The notes under the pieces: generated by a model
Database searches by the model: none
What the model was told of the DNA's origin: nothing
What the model saw: the letters and a program-made list of their open reading frames with translations, nothing else
Assembly: GCA_023053545.1 (NCBI GenBank)
Contig: JAKZAN010000007.1
Coordinates: forward strand, 2,790,001-2,854,000
Direction of reading: 5' to 3'
DNA from: Lepidurus packardi
Lineage: Eukaryota > Arthropoda > Branchiopoda > Notostraca > Triopsidae
DNA length: 64,000 nucleotides
Shown here: one piece after another, positions 1 to 12,549 of the stretch
How positions within the stretch are numbered: the first letter of the stretch is position 1
How the letters are laid out: each line of letters begins with the position of its first letter
Translations under genes and position numbers: made by a program

Positions 1-3000
1 CCACGCCGCACCTGGCTGACGTCACGCTTTCCCTCAAATCATTCAAGATGGAAGATCCTTCAATGCCGGTATCGTCCAAAAGAAGGTACCTGATGAGTTC
101 GCTTAAGGAGACGACCTCTTATTCTCCTTTCGTGGGCCGGAATGTCTTGTCCACATCCTGTCCGGATTTGCGGCCATTATCGCAGCATTTGGCTACCGTG
201 GGCTCCTTGCCAGATCGTTTGAGCGCTACACGTTTAGTGTGGGGTAAATTTTTACTTTTTTAAAGTCCCTTTATAATGTTTATAATGTTTCTTTTTGTCC
301 AGGAGCCAAGAAAGTGTCCCCTTCCGTCAGCAAAAGCAGAGAAAAAGCAGCGAGAAGCGAATACCCCACTACTCCGCCCCCTTCGCCTAACAGTCATGGC
401 AAAATTCGTTCTTCCCATTGGCAAGACAATTTGGTTCATGTGAAAGCCTTGTTCGTAGACTCCAACAGTCCCGATTTTGCCACCAAACACGACTCGGTAT
501 AGGAAAAACAAAAAGAAAGCAAAGAAAAAGCTTCCCAGAACTTTTCCTAATTTTCGTATTAGTCAAGTTTTCCTAAGCGCTGTCTTTCTTGTTTCAGACG
601 CAGCAATTTGTCGACGTGGATTGCAGATCGTTAGATATTGTTTTCGAGGTACGAGTTTGGGCCTGGCTATTGAACTTCTTTCGACGAAAAAATGGATCAG
701 TTATTGCCACTAATGAGCAGACCCGAGATGTGGTTCACCGCGAGATGACGTATTCTGCCACCGACAACGGAACTACCCGTAACAGCCAAATAGGCGTCCA
801 AGTCGAGGCTTTGACGGTCATTTTGGCGGATGGAGAGAAGCAAGTGGCTCGATCCCGCGTGAAGCAACTGAGTTGGCATAGCAAAACGCAGCAGAGCAGC
901 TTGAATTTGTCAGGCAAGCTAGGGCAAGTCTCGGTCTGCGATTTAACCCCATCTGGCGCCCTGTACCGAGAAAAATTTCTGTCTTCTGGCGAGGAAGCAC
1001 TGGATTTCCAACTCTATTGGTTCGTAAAATGTGCTAACTTTATTTTTAACAACTTTTTACTTTTCAAAAGCCACCAAAGTGCTAAGGAAATAATCTTTAA
1101 TTCATCTTTTAAGAGCACGGTGTATTAAACTAGTGGATCTTTTTGTCAAAAGGTGACACTAATACCATACCCCTGTATCACCAACAGGTTCTGCAGTTTC
1201 GGAACTCGGAGATAGAAATGACACTAACGTGTATTATTGTTGCAAAACGTTCTCCGGAAAACTAGTGCAAACGGGTGTCACTGTTGTTGAAAATTGGTAG
1301 TTGGATTGGAAATGCATTAGGTTAGGATAGGGTAGGTTACAGGTTAGCCTATGTTTAGGGTAGGTTAGATTAGATTTGGTTAAAACTTGCACCTTCTTTC
1401 ACTCCACTAGCTGAAAAAAGAGAAATTCATTGTTGGACAATGAGACACACTAGTGTCACTTTTGACTCCGGGATACAGTACATACGTGTAAAACTAAATC
1501 CGAAGAACGTGATGTGTATCACATAACACGTTCTCCGGATTTAGTGACAAATTTGTGTAATGTTACCCGCTGTTGAAACTGACACTGCTATGTCAGTTTT
1601 TGAACATAATTTTTTTTTTCAGCTAATGAAGTGACAGAAAGTTTTAACGATTCACACCAACGAAAGTTGCTGAGAATCATTAATCTATGCTAACCTAAGC
1701 TAAGCTAACCTAACCTAACATAATGCATTTCCAATTCAACTACCAATTTTTAACTAGACTGACACCCGTTTGTCATGTTTTTCCGGAGAACTTTTTGCAA
1801 CAATATGATAAATGCAGTCTCATTTTTTTCTACGAGTTCCGAAACTGGAGAACCTGTTGCCTGATATATGGTAGGACATCAGTGCCATCTCTTGACAAAA
1901 GGTCAACTACCTGCAGTATACCATGGCTTTAAGATTCCAATTTGTTTTTGACGTATTTTATCTATCTTTTTTCGTGTAATTACAGGTATGGAGAGGAAGA
2001 TCCTCGTCTGCTACGCGATTGTGACGCTCGCTTGAGCGTAACGATGGCGTCCGTGCTCTACGTGCACACGCAACGCTTTTACACGGAATTCTTTGGCACT
2101 TTACGTCAATTCCTGACTCTGCAGTCGGGTGCAGCTCCCGAAACGACTGTCAAAACGTCTCTTCCCTCTCTTTCGCCACCCGAGCTCAAACCGTCGCGTC
2201 ATGGCGCTCGCTGGTTGCTCAGTATCGAAGCCGGAGCGCCAGTACTACTCCTCCCGGCCTCGGCCTCCTCTGACCAGCTGATTGCTGTGGATTTAGGGCG
2301 ACTTTACGTGTCTAATGTCTTCCTCTTGACACGCGAACAACCAGAAGACAGCTCAACCGGTGTGGGGGGTGCCAAGCCTCGTAAGACGGGCGGAAATGGA
2401 TCCGAATACGACCCCAATAGCCCTGCCGTCCTTATGGACGTTATGCACGTGGAGTTGGCGCATATGGACCTCTATTCTGCCAGAAGGCATGAAACTAAAA
2501 GTGAGAGCAGCTCAAAATTGGCCAATAACATGGCTGACAAACCGGAAGAACTGCAATTGGGCAGTTGTTGCATAAAGAAAAAGCCAGGTCCGGCTTTGAT
2601 GCGCGAAAAGTGCTCGCTCAAACTGAAAGTTAGCCGGAATTTAGATTCGCATCGCAGCAGGCCAGGTATTTTTCCTTTTTATTTTATTTAAAGAAGGGTG
2701 TTTTTGCACAATAAATTAATGTTCTTTTGTGAATTTTTTATGTCTACAGTACCGGATATGAGCGTACGAGGAATTCTGTCCGCCGTTCACTGCACAATCG
2801 ACGTAGAGCAGTATGTCTTGATCCGAAGCTTTCTGAACCATAATTTGGGAGAGCCATTGGATGATTTGCAGAGTTTGGTTACAAAACCCATTCCGCCATC
2901 GGAACCCATTGGGGTAGAAACCTATTTGCAAGTCAAAAATTAGGTTTTGATATGAGTTATTGTTACACAGGCCCTGGAAAGCACGCTCTGGACAACACTG

Positions 3001-6000
3001 GCAATGCGAATTGAACTCCAGAATGTCACTTTGGAGCTGATGACGGCGCATCCCACAGATTCGCTCGCGAAAATAGATTTTCTGCATTCCTACTTGTCCT
3101 ACGAGAGTTTCAGCGACCAGTCGCGAGACATTGACTTGTTTTCCGAGCAAGTTCGACTCTTCGACACTCGCCAATTGAGTAAGCTAAGTTATGAAAGGGT
3201 TTTTAATAGCGGTCAAGAAAACAAGTTTGTCTTCTAAAAGCGAAGAAAAAATCTACTTTCTTGAATTAATTAAGAAATTTTTATTCGAGTTCCTTATAAA
3301 CCTAGAATCTGAATCTGGACTAGTAATCTACAATTTGACTGTGTAGTCTTGGTGGCTACTACTCTTTAAATTTGTACTTTTCCTTGTGGGATTTCTCTTG
3401 ATTCTTGATATCTCTCGTCCCAGGTTCAAACGTTTTCCACTTGATTCTTGAGCCAGTGGTCAAGGTCAACAACAAGACGTTTCTCCAAGCTGAATTACAC
3501 TATCGGTAATTTTTTTTGCTAGTAAAATTAGAGAAAACTGAAGGAAGTATGAATAAGATCAAAGAGAAGATTGTTAAAGATTCAGAATAAGAGGACAGAA
3601 ACATTCAAGCAATGACTTTTTCAGAACGACACCGGAGTTTTCCCGATTCACTGTGCTGCTCAATTCGATGCGTTTATTGGGCATTCTGGACTGGTGGCAA
3701 CTCGTACGAGAGTTTATTTGGAACCAGCCGCCTCAGCCGATACCTCTTGCCCAGGCCGGTACTACAGTTCTACCTCTATTGGAAGAAAAAGCGACGGTGA
3801 TGACCAGCTTACCGGTACCACTGTCAGGTGGCGTTTTGAGGCGACCGGTAACTCAGAATGTTCCCGAGACTCCGCCCTTTGAATTCCGGCTTAGCATCAC
3901 CGATTCCGAGCTGGTTTTGGTCGAAGATTCTTCGCTGGCTGAAACCAATGCCTTGATAGTCAAGGTAAATGAATGTATTCTCAAATGATCCCCTTAAATA
4001 ATTCTTTTAAGTGAGTTAATTATTTGTCTAATAAAAAAACCTGTTTTCTGTACATTCTAGAGCACAGCCGTGGTTTCGTACCGGCCCCAGAACGTCACGA
4101 AGCCTCTTTCGTGTCAGTTGACTGGATTGGAGCTCTTTTCGGTTGTTTTGGGCTTTGAAGATGACACTGCCTTGTCTATTATTGATCCAGTCAGTGTCGG
4201 ACTGGACGTGGTGGGCCGGTACCCAGCCGGCGAGTCCCAAGGCTTGTTGGAAGCCACCGAAGCACGATTAGTACCCCATACTTTGGAAATCCACATGCAC
4301 CACCTTAGTTGCCGACTGTCCTACCATGACTGGCACCTTTTTAGACGCTTTTGGGAGCGATTTTCCTGTCATACTACTCAGGAGACACTTCTCAAACCTT
4401 TAGGTAGGTTGTCCTTCGTTTCTGTCCAACGCAGTTTGCGCACTTATACGTTTAGGCCCCTGTCAAGTCGTTGATTTCTTCGTGTTTTCTATAAAAACGA
4501 AACAAAAATAGAACCTGTTGAACAACTAGCCAGCTTGGGATTCAGAGAGGAAGACTGCCAAGCAGCTTTGGAGGCATGTCACCAAGAACTAGAAGAGGCG
4601 GCCCTCTGGCTCACTCAGAATGCCGAAATCCAAAGTGAGGCGTTTCATCCCGCCTCTTTTTCAGCTGTGGAGGTAAAAAAAGAAAAAAACACTTCCATTG
4701 AGTCTCATGTTTGAATCATGAATTGGATCACTGGTCTTCATTTGCTCCTAGCTGAGAGCTGGCTGCGTTAGTTTCTGCGTCATTGACGACTGCAAAGACG
4801 CTGATGTTCCCTTGCTGGAAGTGTCCTTAACCCACGTGGTGTGGCGTCGTCAAGGTCCTAGTTGGCCAGCGGAGTCGATTTTGCTAGCCCATTGGGCGGT
4901 GGATTATTATAACCGGGTATTGTCGGGCTGGGAGCCGTTGCTGGAGCCCGTCCGCTGCAGTGTCAAGTGGAAGGCGGGATCCAGCCAATGGAAAGGCAGT
5001 CTGGAAGCTGAACAGGTGGTCAACATCAACGCAACCAGTGCTCTTTTAGACCTTTACCGGGTCGTCAAAGCCAACTGGACCGAAGAATATTACCAGCCTC
5101 GGGACGCGTAAAAATCTTCTGTTTTTTAGAATCTTCTTCTGTACAGACTGTTGAAAAACAGTTCAATAACAATAAGCTTTTGTTTTATTGACTCGTCAGA
5201 GGGCCTCAGCCGAGAAGAAGATTGCCGTTTGTGCCGTTCGCCTTGTACAATGCCACTGGCGCAGTTGTGAAGTTCAGGACGCTGGTGAGTTCTCGTCAGT
5301 CACGCGAAGGCGGGAAAAGCCAGGAAGAGAAGTGGTTGGAGGCACAGCCTGGTGAAACGATGCCCTTTTCCTTCGAGGCGTTGGGCAAATCGCGACACAG
5401 AGATAGTCATGAGTCCAAGATTCATCAGCTGGTGATTCAGGTGGCCAACTGGACGGAATTGACTCCCGTTTCCGTGGACCGAGTGGGCGTATTCTTTCGC
5501 CACAGCCAAGCGTTGATCCCACCGTACCGTACCTACCAAACCGCCGCCAAAGCAGAGGCCCGTATAGTAATCGCGGTGACACTGGAAGGATCTGCACGGA
5601 AACTAGTCACCGTCCGCTCCGCTTTGCAAATGATCAATCGATTGGAGGAGACAGTAGAATTGAAGATGGAATTGCCTGTCCTGCTGTCGGGAGGTAAAAC
5701 CATCGAAGAACGATAGCTTGGGTTTCTTTTTTGTTCTGTTTTATTTATTTTATTTTATTTTATTTTACTCATATTATTCATTTTGTTTTTATTTTGTATT
5801 GTGGACTTTAGGTGTGAAAAACGTGATGATTCCGCCCTGTACCACGTATCCGATCCCTTTAAGCCACCTGACGAGCTTGCTATATGTCCGGCCGCTGGCT
5901 GAGAAGCGTCCCAATGGTTTCGGCTTCTGCAATCAGCACTTGCAGTGGTGGCAGGTGACGCAGCCAGGTGATACCGTAAATCTAGCTCGGTTTTGTCCTT

Positions 6001-9000
6001 CGCTTACCAGTTCCAACGGCGGCGATCCTTACAGGTACTATATTGTCTCTGTTTTAGTGGAACCGTTATCGCCAAAGTGGTCTAAAAGGATCTTTTTGTT
6101 AAAAATAGGCTTTGTATACACGTGAAAAGAGACCCTTTTCCTGTCGATCATGTACCCCGCCCACAGAGCAATACCTGGCTGCAAGCCCAGTGTGACCAAG
6201 CTGCACATACCATTACGCTGGGAAGTCCCATCACCTTAGTCAATTTACTGCCGTACGAACTGTCGTGGGAAGTACGGTCCTGCAGTGCGTCGGGTTGGAT
6301 TAAACCGGGCAAAGAGTCCTCGCTGCACTTTGCCGATCTCAATAAAACGCTCGAGTTTTACTTTGGGACCGAAAACTACCTCCAGTCCAGCGAATTCATC
6401 CTGACTCCGAATGCGTCGCCTTTTGTGGGTCGGGTTCGCTTGTATGACAGTCAAGAGCGGCTCTTGTTCTTACAAGTTCGCGTGAGTACACGCGTGGGAG
6501 GGGCCTGGAAACTCTCCGTTTCCGCGGCATATTGGATCGTGAATCGGACGGGGCTTCCGCTTGTTTTTCGCCAGGAGGCCACGCCCCTAGAGGCTGCGGG
6601 ACAGTCCGAGGAACACGAAATTGCGCGGTCCGTAGCGCCACTCATGTACTCTTGGGTGGATCGCAATGCGAGTCTGCGTTTAGAGGCGCGGTTAGGACAA
6701 GGTTTACACCCAGACAGCCGCGCCTTATGGTGCCGTCCCTTTTCCCTGAACAAGGGCAGCAGCGTGCGGCGATTGCACGCCAATCCACAGGACCATCGCC
6801 CCGCCATAGTGTACACACTAGGCGTGGCAGTACGCCCGGGACGCGGTCGCTACCGGGACACTCACATTGTCACATTGGCGCCCCAGTTTCAGCTCCATAA
6901 CCATGCAAGACAACGGATCCAATTGGCGCAGCGCTGTTTCGCCACCACTTTCGTAAGTAAAATCCATAATTGATCCATGTGATCTACATGATCTATGACT
7001 ACATGATCTCGGATTGCTACAACAGTAGATGCCGCTTATTGTGACCACGGGTTATTAGATTCATCCGCTTTATGGAATCTAATTTACAATTTACAATAGA
7101 CTACGAGCCCCGACATACGGACTATAAACCTCGACTTAAGGACTAAAAACCCCGACTTAAGAACTAAAAACCCCGACTTAAGAACTAAAAACCCCGACTT
7201 AAGGAATACAAACCTCTAACCTAATCTAACCTAGCCCTACCCTTAGCTAGTCCTTAAGTCGGGGTCCGTAGTCCAGGTGTCGGGTACACGGTAGTCCTTG
7301 AGTCGAGTAGTCCTTGTGTCGCGTTGCCGGTAAACTAGAAGGGATATCGTGTTGAGAACCCTACCTATGCGTAGAACTAGGCTTCAAAGGCGTAATGTTA
7401 GTTGCGACTAATAAGAAAAGAGTTGATTTAAATGAAAAAAAATGTGCGGCTCATTGAAAAATAGGCTACATTCTTAAGATTTGCCACAAAGGGAAGCGGA
7501 CGCTAAGTTCGGAATTCCTCAAGTATCTCTATCAAGATTGTTGAAAAATCGTTACGAAGTAAACAGTAGTGGGTATAGTGAATCTAGGGAATGGAAACGT
7601 GTGGGAAAGTGTTAAAAAGTAGACGATGCTTTTTTTCTTTCGGTTAAACAAGCCGGTTCGTTTCACGCACCGATTAATCGAACATTTTGTTGCATATTTC
7701 CGATTGTCGACTATTAGAATCTCCGCTTAATAGAATCAGTATTCACTTGACAAACGTGATCACAATAAGCGACATCTACTGTACTTAGAATACTTTACTG
7801 ATAAAAAAATCCATGATGCAGTGAGTTTGTTTAAGTTTCAACTGCTTATTTTTTGTTCCTTGGTCAGACGGATCCTGGAGCTCAGGCTACTTTCGTCGAC
7901 TTGGTGCCTAGCTGTCATTTGGCATTCCATTGGCCGCGCTTGGACAAAGACCAGCTGCTCTGCGTTCGGCTCCCTGATGTGAGCGACGAGCCGAGTACAG
8001 TGACAGGTCTATCCAGTCATGGGTCCAGTTCGAGCAGCTGCATCAAGAGTCCCAGTTTGTGGTCGGGTGGTTTTAGGATCGACTCGATTCAGTCGTTCAC
8101 CATCAACATCCGCGATGCTGATGGCCAGTCGCATTTCCTGCGTATTGAAGTGCTTCTGCAAGAGTGCACGTATTTCGTTGTCTTTTCTGACGCTACCACC
8201 TTACCGCCGCCCTTCCGGATCGACAATAGGTCGCCAGTACCGGTCACGTTCTTCCAGGCGTGTATCCATGAAGAACACCTTCAGACCACCGTCAAACCGC
8301 TCTCTTCCTTGTGGTACGCGTGGGATGAGCCTATGGCAGACACGCGCATTACCTGCCGAGCGCCAGGAGGCTCGTCCGCCACCATTAATCTAGCCGGACT
8401 ACCCCCTGCCACTACCGAGCCGGTAGCTCTTTTGACCTACGACAACTTCATTTACCTGGCCATGACCTACGCATTCCAAAAGTAAGTTTTGCAGTAACAA
8501 CTCTATGCAACTTCTTCAATTCTGATTCTTTTTCAATTTAAACTCGTCTTTTAATTTAACTAGTCATGCATAATTTGACTAATTAAAACGCATAACATGA
8601 ATTAACTTAAGTACCTGCAACCGTTAAGTTTTCTAACATGATTGTCATATGATTGTCGGGAGTAGAAAGAAAAACACTCACATTTTCTTAAAACAAAAAA
8701 GAAAATCTTTAAAAAAAATTCATTTTGGTTCGCACAAAAAAGTGATCAAAGTCAAAGGATGATGAGCGGCACGAGCAATGTCCAGGACCGAAACCTTGTG
8801 CTGGACGTACTGGAAGGCGGTCGGGTAGTGCTCATGCCCAAAGAACCAGGTAAACGGTCTCAGTTGTGGCGATTGACCGGGGCTGGAATGCTGCAACATG
8901 AAGGCTCTTCTCCGCCCAGAGATCCCAAAAGGCCACAGCAAGAAAATGGGCGCAACTGGGTACTGGATATAGCAGGCCCCGCCCCCCAGCCGGCCGAGTA

Positions 9001-12000
9001 TGTGCCGTTGACTGTCCGCAAACCCGATTCGCGAAGACAGTTGACCCAAACATGGCGTTTTACACCGGAGGGACGGCTTTGCTCTGGCCATTCCAACGTT
9101 TTTGTCCAACCCAAGGATGGTTTCGCTGGCTTCCGACCAGGTATATCAGAGTATTGACTCCCAGTTTTCAAGTTTTTCTAAAAGACGAGTATGATTATAC
9201 TTAAGGCAAAGAAGTAGTACTGGGCCCCAGCCAGCCCATCACCTTCGTACGCTTGGAACATGATGTACCGGCTGAACAAGCCCTACATTGGCAACGGTTG
9301 AGACCAGGATCCGGCAGCTTGGGAGTCAAAGTATTGACAGAGGGACCAACACGCGTCTTGCGTATCTATGATTTAAAGGATAAGGTAAAAGAAACAAATA
9401 TTTACAAAATCTGTTAGAATAAGCGGAGGCTTTGGGAATGATAACAGATTAAAACGACCACTTTTTATTACAAGCCTGTTAAGGCTCCCGTATACCTTAG
9501 CTTATTAAGGCGAAACAATCACAGATGGCACTGATGTTTGTTATTGTTTTGTTTTAAGGTATTCGGGAATCTTAAATCTTCTTGTTTATGACTTTTGCAG
9601 GATTCGTCGCCCACCCAGTCGGTCAGAGAGAGTGTGGAAGAACGTCTGACATCCAGTTCGGCGACTGTGAAGCTGGATCTGCATTTAGATGAAGGCTTGG
9701 GCATCAGTTTGGTCCACGCCAATCCTCCCGAGGAATTGCTCTATTGCACGGTTGGAACGGAAATTTTTTTTTCTGCTTCCTAGCTAATTTACCTATTCTT
9801 CTTGTTTCGTCCACCCATATCGGTTTCTGTCGCAGCTCAGCAATATCCGCGTGGAAGTGCTTAGAATCAACGGAGCGCTTCGCGTAGACGGCAGCATCCA
9901 AAATGTCCAAGTTGACAGCGCCTTATTAGAAGTTAACGCTCCGCATCCAGTCGTCTTATACGTGACGCCAGTTCTTCCCACTGACGCTAGTCGCCATTTA
10001 CCAGCTCTTCACTTTACAGTTCATCACTTGAACAACGAGAACTCCGAGGCTCAGATTTTTAAGGTAACATTTGTAATGAGGATTCCCTAAAATTACTCCG
10101 TGTTTTCGGGATGGGTCCTATGCATAACGGACTGTTTTTTTTAATTAATCATTTAGCACCTCATTGTCACGATGAAGAATATGACGTTCAACGTAGAGGA
10201 AGATTTGCTGTTCAAGTTTCTAGCATTTTGGGGATTTCAGCAATCCGATTTGGAGTTGGAACGTCTGGGCGAAACGGAATGGGATACGCATCGCAATCTT
10301 AACGCAGCTACTTCTTTGTCCGCCACGCGGTACTATTTTGGCACTTTGCAGTTGGCTCTCCGTCAGGTAGAAACGCTGTATTATAATGAATTGAGACTGA
10401 AATTCTGTTTTAATTCCTTTTACTCAGGTGCGTTTGAGCGTCTTTACTTCAAGCAAGTTATCGCCCGAGTTGCAAAGCATCAAAAGCAAGCTAGGTTTGA
10501 CTATCATAAAGTTTGAGGAAGCCAACATTGAGCTGAACCCTTTCACCAAACTCCATCCTTTCGAGACGGCCCATTTCTTGCTCGACTCCATCGCCAAGCA
10601 TTACAAGAGCGAACTGCGATCCCAGTCGCACCAGATTCTGGGTGCTGTGGACTTCTTGGGCAATCCCTTGGGCTTTGTCAATGACGTCTCAGAGGGCGTG
10701 TCTGGCTTGCTAAGCGATGGCAATGTGGGCGTTTTGGTCAAGAATGTAACTCATGGATTATCTAATTCGGCCGCCAAAATGACAGGTTAGAACCTTTTTC
10801 GATAGAAATACTTTTAAGGCTCTCGTGTACCTTAGTTTATTGATGCGAAACAGTCACAGATGGCACTGATGTTTGTTTTTGTTTTGTGAAAGCCTTGCGT
10901 ATGAAAGTAAGAAAAGAAATAGATAGCGAATTGCCGGCAAAGTTTCTGCGCTTGCTTTGCGTATGAAAAGTACAATTTGTCACCACAGTTTGGTGTAGCA
11001 GCACAGTGTCCCAAATCAAGTAGTCAAACTTTTGGAACAAAATTTCTCGAAAACGGCTTGTAAGATTTAAAAGCAATCTAAAACAAAAGTTTTCTTTTGT
11101 TTGAGTAGCTGGTGCACAACCAAAGGACATATTTTTAGCAAATGTATTTCTCATCGTTACAATCTTCATTTGCATATTGCTAGTGTATTACCCATTGGGA
11201 GAAAATGTGCACTGGTCGTGCACTACCTGTTAGCAAACTCAAGCTTACTGTGAAAGAGTTTTTTCATGAAATGAAATTAAATGGTTTTCTCGAAAAGTTG
11301 TTCGGAAATTCACTATGCTAACCGCCTGTATCGAGCTAAGGTATACGGGAGCTTTAATGCGAACATGGATGTGATTTTCTATTTATTTATTTATTGTCTT
11401 TCTTTAAAGGTTCTTTGTCGGATCAGTTGGGACGCTTGACGCTGGATGACCATCACGAGGAAGCCCGACAGCGGATCCTTCGCGATCGAGACCGAGGCAC
11501 TGGCGGCTGGAAAGCGTTAGGTTTAGGCTTGTACGGGGGCTTGACGTCAGTGGTCAGTCAAACCTTCCAAGGCGCTAGTGCAGAAGGTTTTACGGGCTTC
11601 TTCACTGGATTGGGCAAAGGCATGATTGGAACTGTCACAAAACCGGCGGTTGGTGTCTTGGATTTGGCGGCTGGAGTGGCTTCTGCCGTCCGAGATTCGT
11701 CGAAAAGGTTTCGAATGACTCTTTTCAGATCTTGGGTTCGTACTTATTTTACTTCTTTCTCTTATCTAGTGCCAGCAAGTTGACGCCAGAGCGTTTAAGA
11801 TTGCCCAGAGTAGCTATTGGACCTGGAGGTTTACTACCTCGCTACTCCCAAATGCAAGGGCGTGGGCAGCTGTTGCTTTATCAGCTTAACGGCCAAGATT
11901 ATAGCGAGCAGTAATATTAGACAATTTATTATTTATTTATTTCGATTTTGCTTTGTTTTTGTTTAAGACTCGTTTCCTTCGAAACGCTCCGGAGTGGGAT

Positions 12001-12334
12001 TGACGACTTGCATTTGCTGCTGTCGACTCGCACCTGCTGGGTGTTTAGTCTCCATCGGCTGCCGCAGCAAATCAACAGTAATGTGTGGGTGAGTGTGCCT
12101 TTGAGTGAATTACAGCACTGGAAAGCTAGTCAAGAGATGAGCTACGAAGGGCCGCGCTATTATGTCGAGTTGGCGTTGCGGAGTGTAGACGGATCCGAAC
12201 ACCGCCCACATTTACGCTGTGATAGCCAGGAAGTAGCTTCGAGGGTAATCCAAGAAATCCTGTATGCCAAGAACACATTTGAGCAAAATCGACAGACGCT
12301 CTCGCTAGGTCATTTGCATTTGGATCAGAACTGA
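1..12334 (+). CDS. Vps13D: VPS13D, C-terminal ~2,559 residues (24 exons, 5' end outside window)
   Basis: VPS13 proteins are rod-like bulk lipid-transfer proteins at organelle contact sites; VPS13D acts at ER-mitochondria and peroxisome contacts and binds ubiquitin. Exons I could join by GT-AG sites and phase: 1-243, 303-496, 598-1019, 1986-2665, 2750-2913, 2971-3178, 3424-3505, 3625-3964, 4061-4403, 4512-4672, 4752-5107, 5200-5693, 5812-6034, 6109-6952, 7868-8481, 8758-9140, 9206-9384, 9601-9750, 9836-10063, 10157-10366, 10428-10785, 11410-11707, 11770-11910, 11968-12334 (TGA). They sum to 7,682 nt, in frame throughout. The D paralogue is indicated by a UBA domain in exon 10 (4512-4672; core LASLGF, about residue 892-945 from the window start) and a ricin-like beta-trefoil in exons 16-17 (8758-9384) with QxW-type motifs SQLWRL and QTWRF. 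Exon 11 has the VPS13 YYN..L..WEP motif, exons 12-15 the SHR-BD/VAB repeats, exons 20-22 the ATG2/VPS13 C-terminal motif DFLGNPLG, and exons 23-24 a PH-like end. The human protein is about 4,390 residues, so the N-terminal lipid-channel half lies upstream. Exon 3's donor (TG|gttcgt) was chosen to keep frame and is the least certain. No premature stop seen. Confidence 0.92.
1138..1912. mobile_element. Large foldback (palindromic) element in VPS13D intron 3
   Basis: Nearly the whole of this ~775-bp segment is an imperfect palindrome centred near 1520. The left arm (about 1138-1345) contains, in order, TTTTGTCA-like, CAACAGGTTCT, AGTTTCGGAACTCG, GTTCTCCGGAAAA, CAAACGGGTGTCA, AAAATTGGTAGTTG and GGAAATGCATTA. 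Each recurs in reverse complement and reverse order in the right arm (about 1700-1912). The pairing continues inwards through TAGCTGAAAAAA / TTTTTTCAGCTA to a terminal hairpin at about 1494-1545 (CTAAATCCG ... CGGATTTAG). It contains no coding sequence. Class is inferred: foldback or long-TIR MITE. No target duplication could be fixed. It lies in the sense intron, so the VPS13D pre-mRNA would carry a long hairpin. Confidence 0.75.
5740..5767. repeat. (TTTTA)n microsatellite in VPS13D intron 12
   Basis: A short run of TTTTA/TTTA units in the polypyrimidine-rich intron just upstream of the exon that starts at 5812. It may serve simply as an extended pyrimidine tract for that acceptor. Confidence 0.7.
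7023..7781. mobile_element. pogo/Tigger-like MITE in VPS13D intron 14
   Basis: The ends are inverted repeats of about 27 bp with two mismatches. The left end reads CAGTAGATGCCGCTTATTG and the right end, reverse-complemented, reads CAGTAGATGTCGCTTATTG. The CAGT start, motifs such as CGCTTAT and GGATTCTAAT-like subterminal sequence, and TA after the right end (AA before the left) are typical of pogo/Tigger elements of the Tc1/mariner superfamily. No transposase frame is present in the 759 bp, so it is non-autonomous. The centre holds a 21-bp minisatellite and its inverted counterpart (separate entry). Confidence 0.75.
7108..7215. repeat. 21-bp minisatellite inside the intron 14 MITE
   Basis: Units of the form CCCCGACTTAAGAACTAAAAA repeat about four to five times in direct orientation, the outer ones more diverged. 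Just downstream (about 7245-7320) the reverse complement appears in scattered form (TAGTCCTTAAGTCGGGGT, TAGTCCTTGAGTCG, TAGTCCTTGTGTCG), so the array can also fold back on itself. Confidence 0.8.
9483..9571. mobile_element. Short TTAA-flanked MITE in VPS13D intron 17
   Basis: An 89-bp segment flanked by TTAA on both sides (9479-9482 and 9572-9575). Its ends are inverted repeats: GGCTCCCGTATACCTT on the left and, reverse-complemented, GATTCCCGAATACCTT on the right. The interior matches the left end of the larger element at 10818 (shared core CACAGATGGCACTGATGTTT). TTAA duplication with short TIRs is the signature of piggyBac-type transposons; assignment to that superfamily is inferred. Confidence 0.72.
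10818..11353. mobile_element. TTAA-flanked MITE in VPS13D intron 21
   Basis: A 536-bp segment flanked by TTAA (10814-10817 and 11354-11357), with inverted ends GGCTCTCGTGTACCTTAG and, reverse-complemented, AGCTCCCGTATACCTTAG. The left ~70 bp is clearly homologous to the 89-bp element at 9483-9571, which therefore looks like an internally deleted relative. No transposase frame was found. It makes up most of the intron between the exons ending at 10785 and starting at 11410. Confidence 0.72.
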
Positions 12335-12478
12335 TTTTATTTATTTTTTTCATTAATGAGAAATACGTGAGTTTGCAGAGGGTTTTCCTTCGAAGTGGGA
12401 ATATTTTGTTTGACAGGTTTTCTTTCGAGTAGATGTCTAATCTCTGGTTAGGTTAGGCATAGTGTACTATCAATCCCT

Positions 12479-12484
12479 AATAAA
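12479..12484 (+). promoter_or_regulatory. Possible VPS13D polyadenylation signal
   Basis: AATAAA about 145 nt after the VPS13D stop codon. It is the first canonical hexamer downstream on this strand that I noticed. No transcript data support it. Confidence 0.35.
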
Positions 12485-12549
12485 TTAGCAGTACCCAATT
12501 GCTTTGTAACTACGTGAGCTTGAAGCTCCCATACAGTTTTGAAAATAAG

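Noticed and set aside
1320-1380. GGTTAGG/TTAGGG-like repeats (also 1690-1722, 12450, 23540) as telomeric repeats
   Set aside because: They are short, irregular and belong to transposon arms or isolated motifs; no tandem TTAGG array is present.
6045-6108. Earlier acceptor (TGTTTTAG at about 6056) for VPS13D exon 14
   Set aside because: It leads into a stop in the required phase; the acceptor at 6107-6108 keeps the frame and matches the expected VPS13D residues.
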